Shown here: piece after piece, positions 7,505-15,397 of the stretch
Numbering within the stretch: position 1 is the first letter of the stretch
How the letters are laid out: every line of letters starts with the position of its first letter
Origin: Pseudomonas sp.
GTDB taxonomy: Bacteria > Pseudomonadota > Gammaproteobacteria > Pseudomonadales > Pseudomonadaceae
Reading direction: 5' to 3'
DNA: 63,309 nucleotides
Assembly: GCF_017744435.1 (NCBI RefSeq)
Contig: NZ_JAGIBG010000031.1
Span: 3,040 to 66,348, forward strand
Notes under the pieces: model-generated
The model's database searches: none
Seen by the model: the letters and a program-made list of their open reading frames with translations, nothing else
Told to the model about the DNA's origin: nothing
Made by a program: the position numbers and the translations under genes

Positions 7505-8437
7505 ATGAACCTCGACACCCGTATCAAGTACCGCCACTTGCTGTGCTTTCTGGAGATTGCCCGGCAGGGCAGCCTGGCCAGGGCGGCGGACATTCTGGCG
7601 ATCAGCCAGCCGGCGATTTCCAAGACCCTCAAGGAACTCGAAGACCTGCTCGAGGCGCGCCTGTTCGAGCGCAGCCGCCAGGGCGTCGAGCTGACCCCGG
7701 CTGGCACGCGCTTCATGCGCTACGCCGGGCCTAGCGTGCAGGCGCTGCGTGATGGGGTCAGCAGCCTGCGTGGCGAAGCGCGGGCACCGTCGCAGGTGCG
7801 CATTGGCGTGCTGTCGACGGTCGAGGGGCTGCTGATGCCCGAGGTGTTATGCCGCCTGCATCAGCGCCACGAGGCGCTGGTGATCAGCGTGGTCACCGGG
7901 GTCAGTGCGCAGTTGCTCGGGCAACTGCGCTTGGGTGAGCTGGAACTGGTGGTTGGGCGCATGACCGACAGCCCACAGATCCAGGGGTTGTCGTTCGAGC
8001 ACCTGTACAGCGAGTCCATGGCGCTGGTGGTGCGCCCTGGCCATCCCTTGCTTTCCAGTGCACTGGTGGAGCGGCAGCGGGTCGGCCAGTATCCGTTGGT
8101 GCTGCCACCGCCGGGTACCACCATCCGCCAGCATGCTGACAGCCTGTTCGTGCAGTGCGGCATCCAGATGCCGGCGCAGCGGCTGGAGACCTTGTCGTTG
8201 GCATTGAGCCGTCGTTACCTGCTGGGTAGCGATGCGCTGTGGGTGGCGCCGCGTGACGCAGTGCTGCTGGATCTGCGCCGGGGTGAGCTGGCCGAACTGG
8301 ATCTCGGTGTGCGTGAGCCGGGCGGTTCGGTGGGCATCTGCCGGAATGCGGCATTGCCACTGAGCCTGCCGGGGCAGTGGGTGTGCGAGGTGCTGCGCGA
8401 GCTCGCTGAGCAGTACCGGGAAGGCACCTATCCCTGA
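7505..8437 (+). CDS. pcaQ: LysR-family regulator, PcaQ-like
   Basis: This 310-residue protein has an N-terminal winged HTH (SLARAADILAISQPAISKTL, about 19-38) and a LysR substrate-binding domain. The wording of the HTH (KYRHLLCFLEIARQGSLARA) and of the effector domain (VRIGVLSTVEGLLMPEVL) is that of PcaQ, the beta-carboxymuconate-responsive activator of protocatechuate genes. No pca gene is nearby, so the role rests on similarity alone, and it may control a distant target. The ATG at 7505 has no strong Shine-Dalgarno sequence. Confidence 0.75.
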   Translation: MNLDTRIKYRHLLCFLEIARQGSLARAADILAISQPAISKTLKELEDLLEARLFERSRQGVELTPAGTRFMRYAGPSVQALRDGVSSLRGEARAPSQVRIGVLSTVEGLLMPEVLCRLHQRHEALVISVVTGVSAQLLGQLRLGELELVVGRMTDSPQIQGLSFEHLYSESMALVVRPGHPLLSSALVERQRVGQYPLVLPPPGTTIRQHADSLFVQCGIQMPAQRLETLSLALSRRYLLGSDALWVAPRDAVLLDLRRGELAELDLGVREPGGSVGICRNAALPLSLPGQWVCEVLRELAEQYREGTYP

Positions 8438-8654
8438 TCAGAACTGCCAGAAATAAAAAGCCACAAAAACCAGGAAAACCCGGCACAAAGGGTCAATACT
8501 GGCCAATGGCTGTAAAGCTTCCATGAAGAAGCCTTTACCTACTGAACTTCCTTACGAAAACCCGCTCTTATGCCGGTAGCCATTGGTGATGGCCGCCTGA
8601 TAAGCTCGCGGCTTTACCCTGATTGCCCTTATGGCGCATGAACAAGGAAATAGC

Positions 8655-9410
8655 ATGAAACAGCATCGTCTGGCGGCTGCGGTTGCCCTGGTAGGCCTGG
8701 TACTGGCTGGCTGTGATCAACAAGCCAGCAGCCCCGAGCTGAAGACTCCGGCACAGAAAGCCTCCTACGGTATCGGCCTGAACATGGGCAAGAGCCTGGC
8801 TCAGGAAGGCATGGAAGACCTTGATTCGAAAGCGGTCGCCCTCGGCATCGAAGACGCTGTCGGCAAGAAGGAGCAACGCATCAAGGACGAAGAGCTGGTA
8901 GAGGCCTTCACCGCGCTGCAGAAGCGCGCCGAAGAGCGCCTGGCCAAGGCCAGCGAAGAAGCCGCCAGCGCCGGCAAGAAATTCCTCGAAGAAAACGCCA
9001 AGAAGCCTGGCGTGGTCACCACCGCCTCGGGCCTGCAGTACGAGGTCGTGAAGAAGGCCGACGGTCCGCAGCCGAAGCCGACCGACGTGGTCACCGTTCA
9101 CTACGAAGGCAAGCTGATCGATGGCAAGGTGTTCGACAGCTCGGTCGAGCGCGGCAGCCCGATCGACCTGCCAGTCAGCGGTGTGATCCCAGGCTGGGTC
9201 GAAGGCCTGCAGCTGATGCACGTTGGCGAGAAGTACAAGCTGTTCATCCCGGCTGAACTGGCCTACGGCGCACAGAGCCCGAGCCCGCTGATCCCGGCCA
9301 ACTCGGTCCTGGTGTTCGACCTGGAACTGATCGCCATCAAGGACCCGGCCCAGCTGCAGGGTGGCGAAGCGCCGGAAGCTGAAGCCCCGGCCGAAGCACC
9401 CGCCAAGTAA
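8655..9410 (+). CDS. FKBP-type peptidyl-prolyl isomerase lipoprotein
   Basis: This 251-residue protein is a Mip/FkpA-like proline isomerase that should act as a folding factor in the periplasm. It starts MKQHRLAAAVALVGLVLAGC, a lipoprotein signal with lipobox LAGC (acylated Cys20). An N-terminal helical dimerisation region (TPAQKASYGIGLNMGKSLAQ) leads into a C-terminal FKBP domain (VVTVHYEGKLIDGKVFDSS, GVIPGWVEGLQLM, IPAELAYG, LVFDLELIAI). A proline/alanine/glutamate tail ends the protein. An ATG at 8631 is in frame, but the one at 8655 has AAGGAAA at 8644-8650 and starts directly with the signal peptide. A strong terminator follows. Confidence 0.95.
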   Translation: MKQHRLAAAVALVGLVLAGCDQQASSPELKTPAQKASYGIGLNMGKSLAQEGMEDLDSKAVALGIEDAVGKKEQRIKDEELVEAFTALQKRAEERLAKASEEAASAGKKFLEENAKKPGVVTTASGLQYEVVKKADGPQPKPTDVVTVHYEGKLIDGKVFDSSVERGSPIDLPVSGVIPGWVEGLQLMHVGEKYKLFIPAELAYGAQSPSPLIPANSVLVFDLELIAIKDPAQLQGGEAPEAEAPAEAPAK

Positions 9411-9427
9411 TATCGGCTGGTACCTGC

Positions 9428-9455
9428 ACAACGCCCCGTCCTGACGGGGCGTTGT
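9428..9455 (+). terminator. terminator after the FKBP gene
   Basis: A perfect 13-bp inverted repeat, ACAACGCCCCGTC (9428-9440) with GACGGGGCGTTGT (9443-9455), is followed by CGTTTGTG. The arms are strong; the T-tract is short. The rest of 9456-9642 holds only a small dyad (CGCAAA-TCG-TTTGCG, 9540-9554) and no gene that I can see. Confidence 0.8.
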
Positions 9456-9642
9456 CGTTTGTGGGGGATCGTTGGGCGAACCTCGTGCGGCTGGCATTGT
9501 CCGACCTAGGGCAGTGTGAAGAAGCCGCAAGCGTCCTGACGCAAATCGTTTGCGGATCTGAAACGACTGTGTAAAAAACGCCCGATCTGACCGGGGCCCT
9601 TGCCTTGTGGGCGCCTGCCGTCACAAACTTCGCCCTGTTCAC

Positions 9643-9673
9643 AAGGTTATCCACAATAAATGTGGATAACCTT
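9643..9673. promoter_or_regulatory. inverted pair of perfect DnaA boxes
   Basis: TTATCCACA at 9647-9655 and its reverse complement TGTGGATAA at 9661-9669 both match the strongest DnaA box exactly. They are embedded in a perfect 13-bp inverted repeat (AAGGTTATCCACA / TGTGGATAACCTT) with a 5-base spacer ATAAA. The element ends 17 bases before the start codon of the DUF1232 gene. It could be a DnaA-binding regulatory or titration site, or a hairpin in the mRNA leader. There is no AT-rich unwinding region or dnaA/dnaN context, so it is not an origin. Confidence 0.65.
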
Positions 9674-9690
9674 TCCCTGCTGGAGGCTCC

Positions 9691-10131
9691 ATGAGCGCAC
9701 CCTGGAATTTCGCCCGTTTCCTGCCCCTGGCCGAGCGCCTGCTCAGCCGTGGCCGGTTGCCGGCCTTGCTGTTCGCAGTGGCCCGCAAAGGCCCGCGCAT
9801 CGGCCAGTTGCGCGACGATGTCAAGCTGCTGCAGTCGCTGTGCCTGGCCTGGTGGCGCGGCGAGTACCGTGCCGTCAGCCCCAAGGCACTGGTGACCATC
9901 GTCGCCGGCTTGCTGTACTTCGTCAGCCCCATCGACGCCATCCCCGACTGGATCCTGGGCGTCGGTTTTCTCGATGACATCGCCGTGCTCGGCTGGGTAT
10001 TGAAGACCGTGGCCGATGAGTTGGCACGCTTCAAAGCCTGGCGCGACAGCCAGGCGCCTGAGCGCCTGCGGGTGGTCGAACGCCTGCCCGATACCCCCGA
10101 AGCGCTGCGCCTGGAGCGCAATACGCACTGA
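9691..10131 (+). CDS. YkvA-family DUF1232 membrane protein
   Basis: This 146-residue protein has unknown function. It contains the DUF1232 core YFVSPIDAIPDWILGVGFLD (about 73-92) followed by DDIAVLGWVL, which may form a membrane-associated hairpin. The N-terminal half is basic and helical and the C-terminus charged. The start has TGGAGG at 9681-9686 upstream. It stands alone on the plus strand behind the DnaA-box dyad at 9643-9673. Confidence 0.85.
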   Translation: MSAPWNFARFLPLAERLLSRGRLPALLFAVARKGPRIGQLRDDVKLLQSLCLAWWRGEYRAVSPKALVTIVAGLLYFVSPIDAIPDWILGVGFLDDIAVLGWVLKTVADELARFKAWRDSQAPERLRVVERLPDTPEALRLERNTH

Positions 10132-10168
10132 AATTGAGCAAGTCCCCACAGACTCCCGCGCTTGGTAA

Positions 10169-10224
10169 TATAATTGGCATAAGCGTTATGCCTACGGATT
10201 ACATGCGGTAATCCTTACGTAAGG
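10169..10224 (+). promoter_or_regulatory. promoter -10 and three tandem palindromes
   Basis: A perfect -10 hexamer TATAAT lies at 10169-10174, without a convincing -35. Three dyads follow at once: GGCATAA-GCG-TTATGCC (10176-10192), GGATTAC-ATGCG-GTAATCC (10196-10214), and the 12-bp palindrome CCTTACGTAAGG (10213-10224). They fill the space down to the ribosome site of the HTH gene at 10233. The layout suits autoregulation by that protein, as in toxin-antitoxin and phage-repressor operons; this is inference. Confidence 0.6.
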
Positions 10225-10232
10225 GGGTTGTA

Positions 10233-10571
10233 ATGGGTATTCAGGTCATTAGCCGGGACGGTCAGCCCGAGTACGCCGTCGTGCCCTGGGAGCAGTATCA
10301 GGCGCTGCTCAAGGCAGCCGGGCAGGCACCCGCCGAGGTGGCTGCCGAATCAGCGCAACAGAGCGCCCCGGCAGCCAGCCTGCCCGCGTTCAGTGAAGTG
10401 GCACAGCTGCGCCAGGCCAAAGGTATCGCCCCTGAGCAGTTGGCGCGTAATGTCGGGGTCAGCCCGGCTTACCTGGCCATGATCGAGTCGGGCGAGCGCC
10501 AGCCGGATGCTGCGATCCGCCGTGCCCTGGCCTGGCACCTGGGGGTGGCCGGCTGGAGCGAACCATCATGA
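10233..10571 (+). CDS. XRE-type HTH protein with antitoxin-like N-terminus
   Basis: This 112-residue protein has two parts. Residues 1-30 (MGIQVISRDGQPEYAVVPWE) look like the short beta-strand/helix start of RelB/Phd-type antitoxins. Residues about 52-105 are a Cro/C1-type HTH (KGIAPEQLARNVGVSPAYLA then MIESGERQPDAAIRRAL). A Pro/Ala-rich linker joins them. It overlaps the next gene by 4 bases (ATGA) and is preceded by three palindromes, so it probably represses its own operon. The call as DNA-binding regulator is firm; the antitoxin idea is speculative. Confidence 0.8.
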   Translation: MGIQVISRDGQPEYAVVPWEQYQALLKAAGQAPAEVAAESAQQSAPAASLPAFSEVAQLRQAKGIAPEQLARNVGVSPAYLAMIESGERQPDAAIRRALAWHLGVAGWSEPS

Positions 10572-10936
10572 GTCAGGTCAGGATCAGCCGACAGCATTGG
10601 CAAAACCTGCTGGACGAGCTTGACCTGGCCCGCCGTCAACGCCACCTGCTCACCTACCGTGCGCTGATCGAGCGCCTGCAGTTGCCCAGCCCGGCCATGC
10701 AGACCCTCACCGCTGCGCTGGAGTACCTGGCGGTGCTCGATGCCCGTGCCGAGCAGCCGCTGCGCAGTTCGCTGGTCATCAGCCAGGGGGCCAGCCGTTT
10801 GCCGCGCACCGGCTTTTTCGAATGCGTGGAGCGCCTGGGGCGCTTCTCCGGGCCGGTGGATGGCATGGAGGCTGCTTCCTGGCATGCCTCCGAAGTAGTT
10901 CGGGTGTTTGAGTACAGCTATCCCGAGCACGCCTGA
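10568..10936 (+). CDS. unknown protein coupled to the HTH gene
   Basis: This 122-residue protein is not recognised with confidence. It is a soluble, mostly helical protein with no signal peptide or membrane segment. Visible landmarks are an N-terminal RRQRHLLTYRALIERLQLPS stretch, a middle LTAALEYLAVLDA, then PLRSSLVIS and LPRTGFFECVERLGRF. The PLxSSLVxS…GFF…LG pattern looks like a conserved small domain. The start overlaps the HTH stop (ATGA), so the two are translated together, which suggests a functional pair such as effector and regulator. The last 19 bases overlap the convergent truncated EAL gene. Confidence 0.7.
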   Translation: MSQVRISRQHWQNLLDELDLARRQRHLLTYRALIERLQLPSPAMQTLTAALEYLAVLDARAEQPLRSSLVISQGASRLPRTGFFECVERLGRFSGPVDGMEAASWHASEVVRVFEYSYPEHA

Positions 10937-11973
10937 GGGTTATGCATTGCCTGTACTGGCCTCTTCGCGGGCACGCCCGCTCCCACAGGCTCATCACAGC
11001 TTCGAAATCCATGGTGTTCCTGTGGGAGCGGGCGTGCCCGCGAAGAGGCCAGTACAGGCAGTGCATCTCGATGGATCACGCCGCAGGGGTTGCCATCGGC
11101 ATCCAGTACATCCAGTTCCTTCAGGGCACCATTGCGGCCAAACAGTTCCATGACCTGGCCAAGCGTGGCATTCAGCCCTACCGTCGGTTGCTCGACCAGA
11201 GCCACGGGCAACACCTGCGCCAGTAGCTGCTGACTCTCCCGCACCCCCAATTCCTGCGGCCGCCCCAGCAGGTACCCCTGCACCAGGTCCACACCCATCT
11301 CGGTCAATACCGCCAGCTCTTCCGGCAGTTCGATCCCTTCGGCTATCACCTGCGCCTTCGACGCCCGGGCAATCTGCAGGATGGAGCCGACGAACTCGCG
11401 CTTGAGCGGATCGCGGTGGATGCCATCGATGAAGTGGCGGTCGATCTTCACGTACTCGGGACGCAGCTCCGACCACAGGCGCAGGCTCGAATAGCCCGCG
11501 CCGAGGTCGTCCAGGGCGATGGAAAAGCCCATGTCGCGGTAGTGGTGCAAGGCATTGGACAGCAGCTGGAAATCGTCGGTAGGGGTCTGCTCGGTGAGTT
11601 CGATCACCACCCGGCTGGGTGCCAGCCCCACGTGCTCGAGCAGCTTGAGGGTACGCCCGGAAGGGTAGTGCGGTTCCAGCAACGATTCGGGCGAGATGTT
11701 GAGGAACAGCTTGCCGTCCAGCCCCTGCTCGCTGAAGCGTCGGCAGGCACTTTCCCGGCACGCGGCCTCCAGCTCGGTCAGCTGACCGGCCTGGCGGGCA
11801 ATGGCGAACAGGTTCAATGGCGAATGCAGCGGGCTGTTGGACGGGCCACGGCTCAAGGCTTCATGGCCGAAGACACGCCGCTCGCTGAGGCTGACGATCG
11901 GTTGGAACAGGCTGTGAATGCTGCGCTGAGCCAGAATTGCGCTCAAGGCAGTGAGCTGTTCGGCGACGGTCAT
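10918..11973 (-). CDS. EAL phosphodiesterase truncated by a REP pair
   Basis: This 351-residue protein is predicted to hydrolyse cyclic-di-GMP. The EAL domain (about 15-245) is complete: HEALSRG, NISPES, IELTE, LDDLGAGYSS, VKIDR, AEGIE and VQGYLLGRP hold the metal and catalytic residues. A CBS domain begins at about 270 (TVGLNATLGQVMELF) but stops after NPCGVIHRD (residue 303). The last 48 residues are a translation of the REP pair, not a protein domain. I recall homologues beside prc in other pseudomonads as EAL–CBS–GGDEF proteins of nearly 600 residues, so the second CBS and a GGDEF domain appear lost. Activity may remain, but CBS/GGDEF control would be gone. Confidence 0.82.
   Translation of the reverse strand: MTVAEQLTALSAILAQRSIHSLFQPIVSLSERRVFGHEALSRGPSNSPLHSPLNLFAIARQAGQLTELEAACRESACRRFSEQGLDGKLFLNISPESLLEPHYPSGRTLKLLEHVGLAPSRVVIELTEQTPTDDFQLLSNALHHYRDMGFSIALDDLGAGYSSLRLWSELRPEYVKIDRHFIDGIHRDPLKREFVGSILQIARASKAQVIAEGIELPEELAVLTEMGVDLVQGYLLGRPQELGVRESQQLLAQVLPVALVEQPTVGLNATLGQVMELFGRNGALKELDVLDADGNPCGVIHRDALPVLASSRARPLPQEHHGFRSCDEPVGAGVPAKRPVQAMHNPQACSG
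10943..11067. repeat. REP pair inside the 3' end of the EAL gene
   Basis: An inverted REP pair (core GCGGGCACGCCCGC) with inward CTCCCACAGG tails, extended outwards by matching TGCATTGCCTGTACTGGCC arms apart from one base. It supplies the last 48 codons and the stop of the EAL gene on the minus strand. Confidence 0.93.
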
Positions 11974-11994
11974 GACGGTATCCTGAAAATGAAA

Positions 11995-12020
11995 GGGCCG
12001 GGCATTTGCATGCCCGGCCC
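11995..12020 (-). terminator. terminator of prc
   Basis: GGGCCGGGCAT (11995-12005) and ATGCCCGGCCC (12010-12020) form a perfect 11-bp stem. Read on the minus strand it is followed by TTTCATTTTC. It lies between the prc stop and the EAL gene start and separates the two units. Confidence 0.75.
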
Positions 12021-12087
12021 CTCTATTTCACGACAGTGCGATGACTGTTTGATGACGGGTCACATTAATCTGCCATCATCGGTCGGA

Positions 12088-14169
12088 TTACTTCTTGGCC
12101 ATCTTGGCGCTTTCGCTCAGGTAGTCGATGAGGATGCGACCGGTCTCGGCCAGGTAGGCGTCGTCTTCCGGCTTGGTCTTGTCATCTTCGTCCGGCAGGG
12201 CGTCCTCGTCGACTTTCTTCAGTTCCTTGAGCGGCTCCTCGCCCTTGGCCTTGCGACGGATGTTCTCCATGGCCAGCTGCTTGGCTTCGACGTCATCGTG
12301 GCGGGCACGGCGCTCCTGCTCGTTGAGGCTGACGGTTTTCTCGTCCATCAGCTTCTGGGTCAGGGCCAGGCGATCACGGATGTAGGTGAACTCGGCATCC
12401 TTGGCGCTGCGTGCGTCATGCTTGGCCTTGAGGTCGGCCAGGAACGGCTTGAACGGGTCGACTGCCGGCTTCACCACCGGGCGGATGGTGTCCCACGGCA
12501 TGGCCTCAGGCAGGGCGCTTTCGCCGATTTCCTTGGTGTCGATGATCGACGGGTAGTCGATGTCCGGGAGCACGCCCTGGTGCTGGGTGCTCTGCCCGGA
12601 AACCCGGTAGAACTTGGCCAGGGTCAGCTTCAGCTCGCCATGGTTGAGGGGCTGGATGGTCTGCACGGTGCCTTTGCCGAAGGTCTGGCCACCGATGATC
12701 AACGCACGGTGATAGTCCTGCATGGCGCCCGCGAAAATCTCCGAAGCCGAGGCCGACAGGCGGTTGACCAGCAGCGCCATCGGGCCTTTGTAGAAGGCGC
12801 CCGGGTTTTCGTCCTCGAGCACATCGACGCGGCCGTCGCTGTTGCGAACCAGCACGGTCGGGCCTTTCTCGATGAACAGGCTGGTCAGCTCGGTGGCTTC
12901 CTGCAGGGAGCCGCCGCCGTTGTTGCGCAGGTCGATGACCACGCCGTCGACTTTTTCCTTCTGCAACTCGGTGAGCAGTTTCTTCACGTCGCGCGTGGTG
13001 CTCTTGTACTCAGGGTCACCGGCACGGTAGGCCTTGAAGTCCAGGTAGAAGGCCGGGATTTCGATGATGCCGAGCTTGTAGTCACGCCCGTCCTGCTTGA
13101 GCTTGAGCACCGACTTCTTCGCCGCCTGCTCTTCGAGCTTCACGGCTTCGCGGGTGATCGAGACGATCTTGCTGGTCTGGTCGCTGGGTGCGTTGCTGGC
13201 CGGGATGACTTCCAGGCGCACCACCGAGCCTTTCGGGCCACGGATTAGCTTGACCACTTCGTCCAGGCGCCAGCCGACCACGTCGACCATTTCCTTGTTG
13301 CCCTGGGCGACGCCGATGATCTTGTCCGCCGGTGCCACCTGCTTGGTCTTGGCCGCCGGGCCTGCCGGCACCAGGCGCACGATCTTGACCTGGTCGTTGT
13401 CGCTCTGCAGCACCGCGCCGATGCCTTCGAGCGACAGGCTCATGTTGATGTCGAAGTTCTCGGCGTTGTCCGGCGACAGGTAGTTGGTGTGCGGGTCGTA
13501 GGACTGGGCGAAGGTATTGATGTAAGCCTGGAAGATGTCCTCGGCACGGGTCTGGTCCAGGCGCGCCAGCTGGTTCTTGTAGCGCTTGGTCAGGGTTTCC
13601 TGGATCTGCTTCGGCTCTTTGCCAGCGATCTTCTGGCGCAGCACCTCGTCCTTGACGCGCTTGCGCCACAGGTCGTCGAGCGCGGCCTGGTCCTTCTCCC
13701 ACGGGGCATCCTTGCGGTCGATCAGCAAGGTTTCGTGGGTGGTGAAGTCCATCTTGTCGACGCCCTTGGCCAGTTCGCCCAGGGCGAAGTCCAGGCGCTG
13801 CTTGACGCGGTCGAGGTAGCGCTTGTAGATGGTGAAGCCGGGGTCGAGGTTGCCGCTCTTGAGGAAGTCGTCGAACTGCGTCTTCCACTTGTCGAATTCG
13901 GCGATGTCGGCAGCGGTGAAGTAGCTGCGGGCCGGGTCGAGCAGCTTGATGTAGCTGTCGTAGATGATCACCGAGCGGGCGTCATCGAGCGGTGGCTTGC
14001 TGTAATGGTGACGCTTGAGCAGCTCCACCACGTTGAGGCTGGCGACGATTTCGTCGCGGTCCGGCTGCAGGCTGTCCCACTTGTTGGCGGCCGCCGCATT
14101 GCCGCCGAGCGTGAGGCTACCCAGGCCAACCATGAGGGCGAGGGCGGTGCTTGGGAGGAAATGCTTCAT
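12088..14169 (-). CDS. prc: carboxy-terminal processing protease (tail-specific protease)
   Basis: This 693-residue periplasmic serine protease (S41 family) degrades or trims proteins from the C-terminus; the P. aeruginosa orthologue AlgO helps degrade MucA. A signal peptide (MKHFLPSTALALMVGLGSLT, cleavage near NAAAA) is followed by a helical domain, a PDZ domain (about 240-330, SLSLEGIGAVLQSDNDQVKI) and the S41 catalytic core. The core has VVIDLRNNGGGS, then LLVNRLSASASEIFAGA with the nucleophile Ser, then QTFGKGTVQT with the Lys. The C-terminus is DUF3340-like and rich in charge. I chose the ATG that begins the compact signal peptide; an in-frame ATG at 14202 has a purine-rich GAAAAGA upstream and is a real alternative (704 residues). 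Confidence 0.93.
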   Translation of the reverse strand: MKHFLPSTALALMVGLGSLTLGGNAAAANKWDSLQPDRDEIVASLNVVELLKRHHYSKPPLDDARSVIIYDSYIKLLDPARSYFTAADIAEFDKWKTQFDDFLKSGNLDPGFTIYKRYLDRVKQRLDFALGELAKGVDKMDFTTHETLLIDRKDAPWEKDQAALDDLWRKRVKDEVLRQKIAGKEPKQIQETLTKRYKNQLARLDQTRAEDIFQAYINTFAQSYDPHTNYLSPDNAENFDINMSLSLEGIGAVLQSDNDQVKIVRLVPAGPAAKTKQVAPADKIIGVAQGNKEMVDVVGWRLDEVVKLIRGPKGSVVRLEVIPASNAPSDQTSKIVSITREAVKLEEQAAKKSVLKLKQDGRDYKLGIIEIPAFYLDFKAYRAGDPEYKSTTRDVKKLLTELQKEKVDGVVIDLRNNGGGSLQEATELTSLFIEKGPTVLVRNSDGRVDVLEDENPGAFYKGPMALLVNRLSASASEIFAGAMQDYHRALIIGGQTFGKGTVQTIQPLNHGELKLTLAKFYRVSGQSTQHQGVLPDIDYPSIIDTKEIGESALPEAMPWDTIRPVVKPAVDPFKPFLADLKAKHDARSAKDAEFTYIRDRLALTQKLMDEKTVSLNEQERRARHDDVEAKQLAMENIRRKAKGEEPLKELKKVDEDALPDEDDKTKPEDDAYLAETGRILIDYLSESAKMAKK

Positions 14170-14312
14170 GCTGATTCGACGTGGAGGCAATTGATCACGC
14201 ATAGTAGGCCGTCTTTTCCGTTCGCCGGTTCCATCGGAGCCGGACAAATACTGCAAAAAGCCTGGGGAGCGGGCTCCTCAGGCTCAGTCTGTGATTCAAC
14301 TATGGAGGCACT

Positions 14313-15275
14313 GTGAAGGCATTGCAAGGCGTTGACGGACATGTGGCCTGGGTCGAGGCCGAACGCCCGGCCTGTGACGCGGGCCAAGTGCGCATTCGCG
14401 TGGCCGCTGCGGGGCTGAACCGCGCCGATCTGCTGCAGATGAAGGGCCTGTATCCACCGCCGCCAGGCGCCAGCCCGTACATGGGCCTGGAGTGCGCCGG
14501 GGTGATCGAGGAAGTCGGTGCCGGCGCTGATTGGCGCGTGGGTGACCGCGTCTGCGCGCTGCTGGCCAGCGGTGCCATGGCCGAGGAAGTGGTGGTCGAT
14601 GCCCGCCATGTATTGCCCGTGCCAGAAGGCTTGAGCCTGCACGAAGCGGCGGCGCTGCCGGAAGTGTATGCCACGGCGTGGCTGAACATCTTCCAGCTGG
14701 GTAATGTGAAGGCTGGTGAAAAGGTGCTGGTCCATGCTGGCGCCAGTGGTGTGGGCTCGGCGGCGATCCAGCTGTGCAAGGCGTTTGGCAGCCCGGTTTG
14801 GGTCAGTGTCGGTTCCCAGGACCGCCTGGACTACTGTGAGGCGCTGGGCGCTGCGGGGGGCGTGGTGCGTAACCAGAACCTCGACGCGCTGGAAGGCTTC
14901 GGGCCGTTCGATGTGATTCTGGACCCGGTGGGAGCCAGCTACGGCGAGCTCAACCTGAAGCTGCTGGCCCGTGACGGGCGTTGGGTGATCATCGGCCTGA
15001 TGGGCGGGCGCAAGTTCGAGCTGGACCTGGCCCAGGTACTGGGCAAACGCCTGGAGATTACCGGCTCGACCCTGCGCAACCGCGATGACGGCTTCAAGGC
15101 CGAGCTGCTGCGCGAACTGCAGCAGCAGGTGTGGCCGCTGTTTGCCGAAGGGCGCCTGTCGCCGCAATTGGTCGATACCTACCCGGTGGAGTTTGCCCAG
15201 GCGGCGTATGCCGAGCTTGAGAGCAACCAGGTGTCCGGCAAGCTGGTGATGGTCATCGACCCGAGCCTGGCTTAA
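14313..15275 (+). CDS. zinc-independent NAD(P)H quinone oxidoreductase
   Basis: This 320-residue medium-chain dehydrogenase/reductase is of the quinone oxidoreductase (PIG3-like) group. Its features are a GroES-like N-terminal domain with RADLLQMKGLYPPPPG, and the nucleotide-binding AGASGVGSAAIQLC (about 149-162). Cysteines for the structural zinc of alcohol dehydrogenases are missing, as in this subgroup. It probably reduces quinones or reactive carbonyls with NADPH in the cytoplasm. Translation starts at GTG 14313, 4 bases after TATGGAGG (14301-14308). It is divergent from prc across about 140 bp. Confidence 0.88.
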   Translation: MKALQGVDGHVAWVEAERPACDAGQVRIRVAAAGLNRADLLQMKGLYPPPPGASPYMGLECAGVIEEVGAGADWRVGDRVCALLASGAMAEEVVVDARHVLPVPEGLSLHEAAALPEVYATAWLNIFQLGNVKAGEKVLVHAGASGVGSAAIQLCKAFGSPVWVSVGSQDRLDYCEALGAAGGVVRNQNLDALEGFGPFDVILDPVGASYGELNLKLLARDGRWVIIGLMGGRKFELDLAQVLGKRLEITGSTLRNRDDGFKAELLRELQQQVWPLFAEGRLSPQLVDTYPVEFAQAAYAELESNQVSGKLVMVIDPSLA

Positions 15276-15281
15276 GCAGGC

Positions 15282-15380
15282 CAGGCCTCTTCGCGGGTGA
15301 ACCCGCTCCCACAGGGATCGCACAGTTTTCGAACCTGTGGTGATCCCTGTGGGAGCGGGCTTGCCCGCGAAGAGGCCGGT
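15282..15380. repeat. REP pair (inward) between convergent genes
   Basis: Inverted pair of GCGGGTGAACCCGC and GCGGGCTTGCCCGC type REP palindromes with inward tails, between the quinone oxidoreductase and the HAD gene; it probably serves as a bidirectional terminator. Confidence 0.93.
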
Positions 15381-15397
15381 GCAGCCTACACAAACCT

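Noticed and set aside
9643..9673. Chromosomal or plasmid replication origin
   Set aside because: Only two DnaA boxes, no AT-rich unwinding region, no iterons, and no dnaA, dnaN, rpmH, rep or par genes nearby.
10943..11067. CRISPR array from the many repeated palindromes
   Set aside because: The repeats are dispersed inverted REP pairs with no regular spacers and no cas genes.
11416..13248. Long open frame (610 codons) on the plus strand opposite prc and the EAL gene
   Set aside because: It is antisense to two well-supported genes, has no domain, and reflects codon bias of high-GC DNA.
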